Shown: one piece after another, positions 6,068 to 13,441 of the stretch
How positions within the stretch are numbered: the stretch's first letter is position 1
Layout of the letters: each line of letters starts with the position of its first letter
DNA from: CAZFZT01 sp964523675
GTDB taxonomy: Bacteria > Planctomycetota > Phycisphaerae > Phycisphaerales > SM1A02
NCBI GenBank assembly: GCA_964523675.1
Contig: CAZFZT010000053.1
Span: 1 to 23,823, forward strand
Direction: 5' to 3'
DNA: 23,823 nucleotides
Position numbers and translations under genes: made by a program
The notes under the pieces: model-generated
The model's input: only the letters and a program-made list of their open reading frames with translations
Told to the model about the DNA's origin: nothing
Database searches by the model: none

Positions 6068-6116
6068 GAGGTGTAGGTGTTAGGTGTTAGGTGTTAGGTG
6101 TTAGGTGTTAGGTGTT
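6068..6116. repeat. Heptamer array AGGTGTT, six perfect copies plus one partial
   Basis: One degenerate unit (6068-6074) is followed by six perfect AGGTGTT units (6075-6116). It starts eight bases after the prs stop codon. The units are complementary to the array that follows at 6146-6229, with one G-U wobble per unit in RNA. Confidence 0.93.
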
Positions 6117-6145
6117 AGCTTCGAAAAGACCCAGCACTTGAAATC

Positions 6146-6229
6146 TGACACCTAGCACCTAGCACCTGACACCAAGCACCTAGCACCTAGCACCTAGCAC
6201 CGAGCACCTGACACCAAGCACCTAGCACC
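6146..6229. repeat. Heptamer array (TAGCACC/TGACACC/AAGCACC), 12 copies, in the rplY leader
   Basis: Twelve strictly 7-base units run from 6146 to 6229. A 21-base super-unit TGACACC-AAGCACC-TAGCACC occurs twice (6167-6187 and 6209-6229). The array ends nine bases before the rplY ATG; the last degenerate heptamer TGAAGAA supplies the only purine-rich stretch there. Together with 6068-6116 it could fold into a long hairpin between prs and rplY. Confidence 0.93.
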
Positions 6230-6238
6230 TGAAGAACG

Positions 6239-6877
6239 ATGAAACACGAAACACCAACCATTACAGCAGAAGTTCGCGATCGGATCGGCTCTCGGTATGC
6301 CCAGCGGCTGCGCAAGCAGGGCCGGCTGCCCGGCGTGATCTACGGCCACAAGATCGATCCCGTCCACATCAGCATCGACGAGAAGGAAGTCCTCACCCAC
6401 CTGCGCCACGGGGCCCACGTCCTCAACGTCAGCGTCGGCAACGGCTCCACCGAAACGTGCCTCGTCAAGGACATTCAGTTCGGGTACCTCGGCGACAACG
6501 TCATTCACCTGGACTTGGCACGCGTCGATCTCGATGAAGAAGTCACCGTCCACGTGCATCTCAAGTTCACCGGCCAACCCAAGCTCGCGGCCGGCGCGGT
6601 GCTCAATCACCCGATGAACGAACTTGAAGTGATCTGCAAGGTCTCGGAGATTCCCGAGGAGATCAAGGTTGATCTCACGAAGATGGAAGACGCGTTCACG
6701 GTGGGCGATCTTGTCCTGCCCGCAGGCGTGCGCACGGAACTTGATCCCGAGACGCCGATCGCTCTGCTCAGCTACGTCGCTGAAGCCGAGGAAGGCGAGG
6801 CAGTGGAAGTGGAAGGCGCCGCCGAGCCCGAGGTCATTTCGGAAGGCAAGGCCGAAGACAGCGAGGAAAAGGACTGA
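6239..6877 (+). CDS. rplY: 50S ribosomal protein bL25, long CTC-type form
   Basis: This 212-residue protein of the bL25/TL5/CTC family binds 5S rRNA in the large subunit. The N-terminal RNA-binding part contains GSRYAQRLRKQGRLPGVIYG, with the conserved R-x-L-R-x-x-G-x-(L/I)-P-G-V-(I/V)-Y-G pattern. The C-terminal beta domain includes HVHLKFTGQPKLAAGAVLNHP and ends in a Glu/Ala-rich acidic tail. Length fits the two-domain form, not the short E. coli L25. It lies between prs and pth, the classic prs-ctc-pth order. The leader contains a heptamer array, and only a weak GAAGAA precedes the ATG. Confidence 0.95.
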   Translation: MKHETPTITAEVRDRIGSRYAQRLRKQGRLPGVIYGHKIDPVHISIDEKEVLTHLRHGAHVLNVSVGNGSTETCLVKDIQFGYLGDNVIHLDLARVDLDEEVTVHVHLKFTGQPKLAAGAVLNHPMNELEVICKVSEIPEEIKVDLTKMEDAFTVGDLVLPAGVRTELDPETPIALLSYVAEAEEGEAVEVEGAAEPEVISEGKAEDSEEKD

Positions 6878-6879
6878 AC

Positions 6880-7464
6880 GTGAAGCTGATCGTCGGCCTT
6901 GGGAATCCAGGATTGCAGTACGAGAAGACGCGACACAACGTCGGCTTCCTCGTACTCGATCGGCTTGCGCGCCGTCATGCGCCCGGCGAGATCGCTCGCG
7001 GCCGATTTTCGGGCGCGGCGATCGAGGCAATGATCGGCTCAGAGAAAGCGCTGCTTCTCAAGCCCGCGACATACATGAATCGCTCGGGCCAAAGCGTTGT
7101 CGAGGCCGTGAACTTCTACAAGATCGATGCGGCAACGGATCTGCTTGTCATTGTTGATGATGTCGCGCTGCCGGTCGGCCTGATTCGACTTCGAGCTGAG
7201 GGCGGGGCCGGTGGACATAACGGCCTGATCGACATCGAGCAGAAACTCGGCTCGCAGAACTACGCCCGGCTGCGTATCGGCATTGACAAGCCCGGCCAGA
7301 TTCCGCAGGCGGACTACGTACTCGGCCGCTTCACCGAACAGCAGCGCGAGCAGCTGGAGCCCGCGCTGGATGAGGCCGCCGACGCAGCTGCATCATGGGC
7401 CATGGAAGGCATCACCACCGCAATGAACCGTTTCAATCGAAAAGAACTCACACCAAACTCATAG
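6880..7464 (+). CDS. pth: Peptidyl-tRNA hydrolase
   Basis: This 194-residue Pth cleaves peptidyl-tRNA released from stalled ribosomes so that the tRNA can be reused. The start KLIVGLGNPGLQYEKTRHNVGF carries the invariant Asn and the catalytic His of the TRHNVGF motif. YMNRSGQSV, VIVDDVALPVG with the catalytic-site Asp, and GAGGHNGL follow as in all bacterial Pth. GTG at 6880 is chosen because it gives the standard N-terminus; AAAAGGA lies 6 bases upstream and the gap after rplY is two bases, implying one transcript. Confidence 0.97.
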   Translation: MKLIVGLGNPGLQYEKTRHNVGFLVLDRLARRHAPGEIARGRFSGAAIEAMIGSEKALLLKPATYMNRSGQSVVEAVNFYKIDAATDLLVIVDDVALPVGLIRLRAEGGAGGHNGLIDIEQKLGSQNYARLRIGIDKPGQIPQADYVLGRFTEQQREQLEPALDEAADAAASWAMEGITTAMNRFNRKELTPNS

Positions 7465-7475
7465 AGAACCCACCC

Positions 7476-7964
7476 ATGTCAGAACGACGCTTTTTCAACT
7501 ACGAGGGCTTGTTCCTCTTCCCCCAAGCCGCGACCGCTGATCTTCAGGCCGCCGCCGACCATGTCAAGTCACTGCTCAGCCGCGCTGAAGCCGAGCTCAT
7601 CGCCTTCCGGAAGTGGGATGAGCGGCGGCTGGCGTATGAGATCGCCGGCAATAAGCGTGGCGTCTACTTCCTTGTGTACTTCAAGGCCCCGGCCGATCGC
7701 ATGGCCGACCTCGAGCGCGATTGCAACCTCTCAGAACAGATGCTTCGGGCACTCATCACCCGCGCAGATCATCTCTCTCTCGAGCAGATGCAAGCGGCCG
7801 ACGGCCAGTCCCAACTGGCGGATGAGATTCGCCTCCGTGCCGAACGCCCTGCAGCGTCCGCTCCGGAGCCAGATGACGCCGATGGCGAAGACTACGATGA
7901 CGATGAGGAGGAGGAATTCGGCGTCGATGTGATCGAGGAGAAGCCGATTTCTCGCCGCCGATGA
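7476..7964 (+). CDS. rpsF: 30S ribosomal protein bS6 with acidic extension
   Basis: This 162-residue protein of the small subunit platform normally pairs with bS18. The ferredoxin-like fold is recognisable: NYEGLFLFPQ, then FRKWDERRLAYEIAGNKRGVYFLVYF (nt about 7606-7684), and LSEQMLRALITR. Usual bS6 is 95-135 residues; here about 60 extra residues form an acidic tail (DDADGEDYDDDEEEEFG) ending in EEKPISRRR. The frame is open further upstream into pth, but the ATG at 7476, 11 bases after the pth stop, matches the family N-terminus. It begins the rpsF-ssb-rplI block. Confidence 0.95.
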   Translation: MSERRFFNYEGLFLFPQAATADLQAAADHVKSLLSRAEAELIAFRKWDERRLAYEIAGNKRGVYFLVYFKAPADRMADLERDCNLSEQMLRALITRADHLSLEQMQAADGQSQLADEIRLRAERPAASAPEPDDADGEDYDDDEEEEFGVDVIEEKPISRRR

Positions 7965-8012
7965 GCATGGGGGTGGACGACATCCGCTATGATGCTTATC
8001 GAGTATCTGAAC

Positions 8013-8018
8013 AGGAGG
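8013..8018 (+). promoter_or_regulatory. Ribosome binding site of ssb
   Basis: A perfect AGGAGG lies 4 bases before the ATG at 8023, the strongest ribosome binding site in this block. This is consistent with high SSB expression. Confidence 0.8.
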
Positions 8019-8022
8019 CACC

Positions 8023-8487
8023 ATGCCCAATTACAACAAAGTGCTGCTGATGGGCAACATCACGCGCGACATCGAGTTGAAGTACACAGCAAACGGTCAG
8101 GCAGTGGCCAAGATTGGATTGGCTGTCAATCGCAAATGGAAGGGCCAAGACGGTGCGCTCCAGGAAGAAACGACCTTCATCGATTGCGATGCATGGGGCC
8201 GAACCGCTGAGGTCATGAACCAATACCTCTCGAAAGGTAAACCTGTTTTCATCGAAGGTCGCCTGCGACTTGACCAATGGCAGGACAAAGACGGCTCCAA
8301 CCGCTCCAAATTGAAAGTGGTCATTGAGAGCTTTGAGTTCATTGACTCCAGAGGTGGCGGCGGCGGTGGCGGAGGCGACTATCAAGGTGGTCAAGGCGGC
8401 TACGCCAGCGCTCCGGCAGGTGCAGCAGCTGGATCCGGCGGTGGAGGCGGGCACGCCCCCATTAGTGAGGATGACATTCCCTTCTGA
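8023..8487 (+). CDS. ssb: Single-stranded DNA-binding protein
   Basis: This 154-residue SSB coats single-stranded DNA in replication, repair and recombination. The OB-fold (residues about 1-107) shows NKVLLMGNITRDIELKY, KIGLAVNR, TTFIDCDAWGRTAEV, YLSKGKPVFIEGRL and a final strand SFEFID. A glycine-rich linker of about 35 residues leads to the acidic tip SEDDIPF, which in the family recruits partner proteins such as RecO and exonucleases. Its place between rpsF and rplI is the usual ribosomal-operon location. Confidence 0.97.
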   Translation: MPNYNKVLLMGNITRDIELKYTANGQAVAKIGLAVNRKWKGQDGALQEETTFIDCDAWGRTAEVMNQYLSKGKPVFIEGRLRLDQWQDKDGSNRSKLKVVIESFEFIDSRGGGGGGGGDYQGGQGGYASAPAGAAAGSGGGGGHAPISEDDIPF

Positions 8488-8561
8488 GATCGGTTCGTCA
8501 TCGAAACAACCTACACGCTGGGGCGCGTCGCATCATCTTTCGCCGCGCTCCTAACTTCAAG

Positions 8562-8567
8562 AAAGGA
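8562..8567 (+). promoter_or_regulatory. Ribosome binding site of rplI
   Basis: AAAGGA lies 10 bases upstream of the ATG at 8578 in the 90-base gap after ssb. That gap is too short for rpsR, which often stands here. Confidence 0.6.
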
Positions 8568-8577
8568 CAGCGAACTT

Positions 8578-9153
8578 ATGGCACGCAACATCGAACTGCT
8601 ACTGCTTCAAAACGTTGAGAACCTCGGCATTGTCGGCGACATCGTCAAGGTTCGCGCCGGTTATGCGCGGAATTTCCTCTTGCCGCACGGCCTCGCAGAG
8701 TTCCCGACGCCTGCCAAGATTGAATCGCTCAAGGAAGCCCGCGCAGCCGCACAGGCCGAACTTCAGCGCTTGCGCGAAGCGCGCGAGGAACTGCTCGCGC
8801 GGATGACGGAGGTCAAGATCACGCTCGTTCGCAGTTGCAACGCCCAAGGCGTTCTGTATGGCTCGGTTACGCAGCGCGACATTGCGGATGCACTTCAGGA
8901 AGCGGGCTATGACGTTGGCGTCCGCTCAGTCCGGCTGAGTCAGCCGATTCGCCGTGTGGGCGGCTACGACGTGCCGATCCAGTTCGAGAAGGATCTTCGC
9001 ACCGAGATTCACGTTACGATCGAATCCGATCAACCGCTGGAAGAGCGTGACGATCTCGAAATCGACGAGGAGGGCAACCTCGTAGAAAAAGCAGCAAGGC
9101 GAGGCGCACAAGTCGCTGAACAACCCGAAGCCGCTCCATCGACGGCGGGCTAA
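8578..9153 (+). CDS. rplI: 50S ribosomal protein bL9
   Basis: This 191-residue large-subunit protein is near the L1 stalk. The N-terminal rRNA-binding domain is clear: IELLLLQNVENLGIVGDIVKV followed by RAGYARNFLLPHGLA. A connecting helix (about residues 45-75, ALKEARAAAQAEL-like) and the C-terminal domain (GVLYGSVTQRDIADALQ, YDVPIQFEKDLRTEIHVTI) follow. Typical bL9 is about 150 residues; an acidic tail (ERDDLEIDEEGN) and an Ala/Glu-rich end extend it. It is the last gene of the block and is convergent with rsmE 96 bases downstream. Confidence 0.96.
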   Translation: MARNIELLLLQNVENLGIVGDIVKVRAGYARNFLLPHGLAEFPTPAKIESLKEARAAAQAELQRLREAREELLARMTEVKITLVRSCNAQGVLYGSVTQRDIADALQEAGYDVGVRSVRLSQPIRRVGGYDVPIQFEKDLRTEIHVTIESDQPLEERDDLEIDEEGNLVEKAARRGAQVAEQPEAAPSTAG

Positions 9154-9249
9154 GCCGGGCCTCGATTGTTCCGAGATGCTCGCGCGCAGCAAACCCACGC
9201 GCTTGACGTGTGTTTGAGCGCCGTCGTTCTGTATGGCGAGTGCGGACGA

Positions 9250-10002
9250 CTATGCCTTCGCCGTTGCGAGTCGCAGATAAGCCGACAAAGCAATGGCTGC
9301 GGTTTCGACGCGCAGAATGCCATCGCCGAGCGAGACCGGCTGCGCGCCGCCCTCGACTGCCTCGTCGAGTTCCTCCTGCGTGAAGCCGCCCTCCGGACCG
9401 ACCATCCCCGCGAACTTCTCACCCTTAAGCTTCACCGAGGACGGGCTCGCGCCCTTCGGATCAGCAAGAAGGACCGTCCAGCCGTCCGCGACAGCTTCAC
9501 TGGCAAACCGGCCGGGCTCGCGCGGACTCTTGATCACGGGCAGATGGGCCTGCCGACTCTGCTTGCACGCTTCCAGCACCACGCGCTCACTCCTGCGCCA
9601 GAACGGACCCGCAGGAACCGCGACGCTGTGCTCGCAATCAAGCGCGGTGAACCTCGAAACACCGAGTTGGGTCGCCATATTAAGCATAATGCTCTGGCGA
9701 TCGCCCTTGGGAAGTGATGAAGCGAGCCAGAGTGTCGGCGTTGGCGGCTCGTGTGTCTCTCGGTGAATAACTTCCAAATCAACGCGAGCCATTCCTGCCA
9801 TCGACACGATTCGAGCCGTGGCAACCACGCCTTGCCCATCGAAGAGTGTCAGTACGTCACCTTCCCCCAAACGTCGAGCGCCGACAGCATGGCGCGCCTC
9901 TTTCGCGCCAAGCGTCAGAATCTCCCCTTCTCCGGGAAGACTTGTCGTATGAAACCAAGGAGGTGAAGATATCGACGCATTTCGCTTTCGGTCAGTGAGC
10001 AT
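9250..10002 (-). CDS. rsmE: RsmE, 16S rRNA m3U1498 methyltransferase
   Basis: This 250-residue SPOUT methyltransferase is expected to N3-methylate U1498 of 16S rRNA using SAM. The N-terminal PUA-like part contains EARHAVGARRLGEGDVLTLFDGQG; the catalytic part contains LASSLPKGDRQSIMLNMATQLGV, the trefoil-knot motif GPEGGFTQEELDEA, and SLGDGILRVETAAIAL. All are hallmark RsmE motifs and the length is typical. The ATG at 10002 is the first in frame; no clear ribosome binding site is seen. A plausible promoter lies at 10058-10087. It is the last minus-strand gene of the 9.2-13.4 kb group. Confidence 0.94.
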   Translation of the reverse strand: MLTDRKRNASISSPPWFHTTSLPGEGEILTLGAKEARHAVGARRLGEGDVLTLFDGQGVVATARIVSMAGMARVDLEVIHRETHEPPTPTLWLASSLPKGDRQSIMLNMATQLGVSRFTALDCEHSVAVPAGPFWRRSERVVLEACKQSRQAHLPVIKSPREPGRFASEAVADGWTVLLADPKGASPSSVKLKGEKFAGMVGPEGGFTQEELDEAVEGGAQPVSLGDGILRVETAAIALSAYLRLATAKA

Positions 10003-10057
10003 ATGAAATCAATCAGTAAGGGACCAACGGCCTTGGTTGGCCGAGCAGAAAACAAGC

Positions 10058-10087
10058 ATAGTAGAGTACCCGGCCCCCTTTTGTCCA
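10058..10087 (-). promoter_or_regulatory. Possible promoter for rsmE
   Basis: On the minus strand TGGACA (10082-10087) and TACTAT (10058-10063) are separated by 18 bases. The predicted transcript would start about 50 bases before the rsmE ATG. It is a motif match of moderate quality. Confidence 0.35.
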
Positions 10088-10144
10088 ACCTTTGCCCGAC
10101 AGAAGTCGCGCGATCAACGTCGCGCTCGCTTCAACGCTCCCGCG

Positions 10145-10756
10145 CTAGGCATCGATACGGTAGGTCAGAACTGACGGACGATCGACGCAACTTTGTGCTT
10201 CCCAGAAGGGCGAATCGTCCGCGTTCTCTGCGTGCAAGTCAAACTCATCAAGCCATCGGGAGAACTGGCCGCGCATGTCTTCGGCATACGCGCCGAGCTT
10301 CGAGTTGCCGATGAACATGGCGCGCTGAAGAACCAATCGAGCTGGATTGAGATGTTCGTGTTCCACCGCGACGGAGCAGATCGCATTCACGAGCCGGCCG
10401 AACAGTTCGACATCAGAGTCAAGTGATGCATCTGCATCGCGCCAAATGAGGTAGAGCCGCTTCGGTGAACCCGGCCACTTGCGCAGCACGTTGATCACTT
10501 CAGGCATGGTCGCGATGGCGGCCTGACCTGGCAGGTGCCGCGTCAGTTCCGCGCAGAATCCATCGAGCGTCGCGGCCCGAGTGCCATCGATCGATATCGC
10601 TTGTGTGTCAGGGATGCTCCGGGCGTACTCATGGAACTCCTGCGCGAACCTCGTGCGGTTCGCGGGCTTGTCCGACAGAACCACCAGATGGTGGTCGTCG
10701 AGCAACTGCGCCATATCCGCAGGCCATGTGCTGGATTGAAAAATCGCCGAACTCAT
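10145..10756 (-). CDS. Hypothetical protein, about 203 residues
   Basis: I do not recognise a family. The protein is soluble in appearance, without signal peptide or membrane segment. Its organisation vaguely recalls an ATPase fold: an early beta strand LVVLSDKPANRTRFAQEF stands where a P-loop would be, but the Gly-Lys-Ser/Thr residues are missing, and RLYLIWRDADASLD resembles a Walker-B-like strand. The C-terminal half is helical and rich in acidic and aromatic residues (FSRWLDEFDLHAENADDSPF). This comparison is weak. The gene sits between kynU and rsmE on the same strand, 98 bases after kynU. A promoter with TTGCAC and TACACT ends 8 bases before the ATG and no ribosome binding site is visible, so the message may be leaderless. 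Confidence 0.75.
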   Translation of the reverse strand: MSSAIFQSSTWPADMAQLLDDHHLVVLSDKPANRTRFAQEFHEYARSIPDTQAISIDGTRAATLDGFCAELTRHLPGQAAIATMPEVINVLRKWPGSPKRLYLIWRDADASLDSDVELFGRLVNAICSVAVEHEHLNPARLVLQRAMFIGNSKLGAYAEDMRGQFSRWLDEFDLHAENADDSPFWEAQSCVDRPSVLTYRIDA

Positions 10757-10764
10757 CCAGTTTC

Positions 10765-10792
10765 AGTGTAAAGCGAAATTGTTAGGGTGCAA
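10765..10792 (-). promoter_or_regulatory. Promoter for a probably leaderless mRNA
   Basis: On the minus strand TTGCAC (10787-10792) and TACACT (10765-10770) are 16 bases apart. Only 8 bases (GAAACTGG) separate the -10 box from the ATG at 10756, so transcription should begin at or within one or two bases of the start codon. Confidence 0.5.
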
Positions 10793-10854
10793 ATTGATTC
10801 CGCGACTTCCTTGCCCCTGCGACACCCTCAGCGGCGCAGCAGGCGATCGATGGT

Positions 10855-12162
10855 TTACTTCGTTATCAGCCGCGCAAACCGCCACACTTCGTGGAATGAG
10901 TTGTAAAGCGGAACCGGTGCGACCCGGATGACATTGGGTTCACGAAAGTCTGCAACGACACCGGCGTTCGTGAGTTCGCGGAACCGCTCACGAGGCCGAT
11001 CGTGAACAAGAATCGAAAGCTGACATCCCTGGCCGTAAAACGGGCCACTGTCACGAGGCGTAATGATCTCGAACGATGACGACGATTGGCGTTCAACGAG
11101 CCATCGGAGGTAGCCGGTAAGCTGGCGTGATTTCTCTCTAAGGGGCTGCATACCCACTTCATCGAAGAGCTCAAGCGAAGCTCGTAACGGCGCCATTGCC
11201 AGGATCGGCGGATTCGACACCTGCCAGGACTCAACGTTCGGCACAGGGATGAACCGCGGCTCAAGATGCATCCGGAATCGTGTAGCCGGGTCGTTGCCCC
11301 ACCAGCCGCCGTAGCGCGGCAGCTGCACGAGATCGGTGATCGATGCATGCCGCTCATGAATGAACACCCCTGCGACCGCGCCCGGACCGGCGTTGAGGTA
11401 TTTGTACGAACACCAGGCAGCGAAATCGACGCCCCAATCATGCAGCTGCAACGGAACATTGCCCGCGGCGTGGGCAAGGTCGAAACCGACGATGCAGCCG
11501 TGCGCGTGCCCGAGCGCAGTAATGCGCTGCAAATCGAAGACCTGCCCAGTGAAGAAATTGACACCGCCAAGGAGGATGAGCGCGATCTCCGAGCCCCGCT
11601 CATCGAGTATCGCCTTCAGGTCTTCGATCGATGTCGTATGCGCCCCACCTACCGGCTTCATGGCGATCAGGTGCTCATCGGGATCGAGCCCACGCGAGAT
11701 CAAATGCGTTTTGACGGCGTATGTATCCGATGGAAACGCCGGCTCCTCCATCAGGATCTTCGTCCGGCCGGCGCCTTTGTCAGGTTGAAAGAAACTGACC
11801 ATCAGCAAGTGCAGGTTGACGGTCAATGAGTTCATCATTACGACCTCGCCGACCCGCGCGCCGACCAGACGCGCTCCCGACTGACGGAAGACCTCGTGAT
11901 AGGCATACCACGACGGTTGCTTCTCAAAATGCGCTTCGACGGCAAGATCTCGCCATGCGTCCAGCTCGATGTCTACGTATTCGCGCGCTTTCCTTGGCTG
12001 TAGTCCCAACGAGTTACCGCAAAAGTAAACGGTCTCTTCCCCGGTGTGTTTGCACTGTGGGATATGAAACTGCTGGCGGTAAGCGCGCAGCGGATCGGCT
12101 TCGTCAAGCGACTTTGCAAACGACTCCTCTGCGCGGTATTCGGTCTCGGTGACTGCAGTCAT
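10855..12162 (-). CDS. kynU: Kynureninase
   Basis: This 435-residue PLP enzyme of fold type I cleaves kynurenine or 3-hydroxykynurenine to anthranilate or 3-hydroxyanthranilate plus alanine, in tryptophan breakdown or de novo NAD synthesis. Visible motifs are VYFCGNSLGLQPRKAREYV near the N-terminus, the cofactor Asp-x-x-His region VGFDLAHAAGNVPLQLHDW, and the PLP-lysine segment CSYKYLNAGPGAVAGVF. The C-terminal GVVADFREPNVIRVAPVPLYNS is also typical. An in-frame start at 12243 would overlap the preceding gene; the ATG at 12162 is preferred because GGAGAA lies about 10 bases upstream and the length fits. It follows the aminotransferase gene by 37 bases, so they are probably co-transcribed. No other kynurenine-pathway gene is present in the window. 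Confidence 0.94.
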   Translation of the reverse strand: MTAVTETEYRAEESFAKSLDEADPLRAYRQQFHIPQCKHTGEETVYFCGNSLGLQPRKAREYVDIELDAWRDLAVEAHFEKQPSWYAYHEVFRQSGARLVGARVGEVVMMNSLTVNLHLLMVSFFQPDKGAGRTKILMEEPAFPSDTYAVKTHLISRGLDPDEHLIAMKPVGGAHTTSIEDLKAILDERGSEIALILLGGVNFFTGQVFDLQRITALGHAHGCIVGFDLAHAAGNVPLQLHDWGVDFAAWCSYKYLNAGPGAVAGVFIHERHASITDLVQLPRYGGWWGNDPATRFRMHLEPRFIPVPNVESWQVSNPPILAMAPLRASLELFDEVGMQPLREKSRQLTGYLRWLVERQSSSSFEIITPRDSGPFYGQGCQLSILVHDRPRERFRELTNAGVVADFREPNVIRVAPVPLYNSFHEVWRFARLITK

Positions 12163-12199
12163 GGGCGCGTTTCGTTCTCCAAGCACTTGAAGCGTTCGA

Positions 12200-13441
12200 T
12201 CACAGCCGCTCCAGCCAGTTGAACATGCGCGAACAGCCCTCATCGATGTGCGCCTCAGAACATGCGAAACTCAATCGCACGTGGTTGCGGCCAACCTCGC
12301 CGAAGTCTTCGCCAGGCACCACGGCAACTCTCGCCTCTTCAAGCAGGGCTTCCGCGAATGTTCCGGCAGATTCGATCTTTCTGCCGCCGGGGCTGGTCTT
12401 TCCGAAATGCGCGCTGACATCCGGGAAAACGTAAAACGCACCCGTCGGCTGCGGGCATGTGATGCCGGGCATGCGCGTCATGTGCTCGTAGATTCGTCTT
12501 GCCCGCGCAGCGAATGCCAGACGCATCGTCTCGACCGCCTCCGCGCCATGGCTCAGCGCCTCAATGATCGCGGGGTAGCAGAACGTGGTGATGTTGCTGG
12601 TCATCTGTCCCTGCAACTTCGCCATGGCCTTTGCGAATCGGCTGCCCTTGGTGTTTTCAGGTTCGACAGCGCAGGTATAGCCGATGCGCCATCCCGTCAT
12701 GGCATAGGCCTTGCTCAAGCCGCCGATCGTGATGACGCGGTGCGCGATCTCCGGCATCGATCCCAAGGAGAAGTGAGCAATCGCGCCATACACGAGTTTC
12801 TCATACATTTCATCAGTGATGATGGCAATGTCCTCCCGCCTTGAGAGAACTTCCACGAGTGCCCTCAGGTCATCCTCGGAGTACATGGTGCCGCAGGGGT
12901 TGGAGGGTGAATTGAAGATGACTGCTTTGGTTCGCCTCGTGATCGACTTTTCGAGTTGTTCGGGAGTGATGCGGAAGTCGCGCTCAACGGCTCCGGGCAC
13001 CTGCACAGCAACGCCGCCGGCGAGCTGGATCATCGGCTCGTAACTCACCCACGCAGGTGTCGGAAGAATGACTTCCGGCGGATCGTCGCGTTCATTCCTG
13101 GTCGGGTCGAGGATGCACTGGAGAGCGAGGTAGATCGAGTGCTTGCCTCCTGCGCTGATGACGATGTCCTCAGCCGAACATTCAATCTTATTCTCGTTCC
13201 GGAGCTTTTTGGCAATGGCATCACGCGCCGCGAGTTCACCAGCCACCGGGGCGTACTTCGTGTGCCCCGCACGCAACGCGCGGATCGCCGCCTCCTTGAT
13301 GTTCTCAGGCGTATCGAAGTCCGGCTCGCCTGCACCGAAACCAATCACGTCTTCGCCTGCGGCAAGCATCGCTTTGATGCGCGCGGTAACGGCAAGTGTT
13401 GCCGACGGCGCGAGCGATTCAACTCGTCGAGAGAGATGCAT
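12200..13441 (-). CDS. Class I pyridoxal-phosphate aminotransferase, aspartate aminotransferase-like
   Basis: This 413-residue fold-type I enzyme resembles the prokaryotic I-gamma aspartate aminotransferases (Thermus/Bacillus AspC-AspB). Motifs: VIGFGAGEPDFDTPENIK, AGHTKYAPVAGELAAR, NSPSNPCGTMYS, IITDEMYEKLVYG, the PLP-lysine segment GGLSKAYAMTGWRIGY, and LSFACSEAHIDEG near the C-terminus with the substrate-carboxylate Arg (HVRLSF). The frame is open to a GTG at 13495, but the ATG at 13441 gives the family N-terminus MHLSRRVESLAPSAT. Aspartate is the most likely amino donor. The kynureninase immediately downstream raises the possibility of an aromatic or kynurenine substrate, which sequence alone cannot settle. 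Confidence 0.92.
   Translation of the reverse strand: MHLSRRVESLAPSATLAVTARIKAMLAAGEDVIGFGAGEPDFDTPENIKEAAIRALRAGHTKYAPVAGELAARDAIAKKLRNENKIECSAEDIVISAGGKHSIYLALQCILDPTRNERDDPPEVILPTPAWVSYEPMIQLAGGVAVQVPGAVERDFRITPEQLEKSITRRTKAVIFNSPSNPCGTMYSEDDLRALVEVLSRREDIAIITDEMYEKLVYGAIAHFSLGSMPEIAHRVITIGGLSKAYAMTGWRIGYTCAVEPENTKGSRFAKAMAKLQGQMTSNITTFCYPAIIEALSHGAEAVETMRLAFAARARRIYEHMTRMPGITCPQPTGAFYVFPDVSAHFGKTSPGGRKIESAGTFAEALLEEARVAVVPGEDFGEVGRNHVRLSFACSEAHIDEGCSRMFNWLERL

Noticed and set aside
4094..6229. CRISPR array
   Set aside because: The repeats are strictly 7 bases with no unique spacers, and no cas gene is present. These are simple tandem repeats.
6194..7030. 278-codon minus-strand frame opposite rplY and pth
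   Set aside because: It is antisense to two confidently identified genes and starts in a neighbouring gene; it is a G+C-rich shadow frame.
9181..9225. TTGACG as a promoter between rplI and rsmE
   Set aside because: No -10 box lies at suitable distance, and the gap is between convergent genes, so no promoter is expected.
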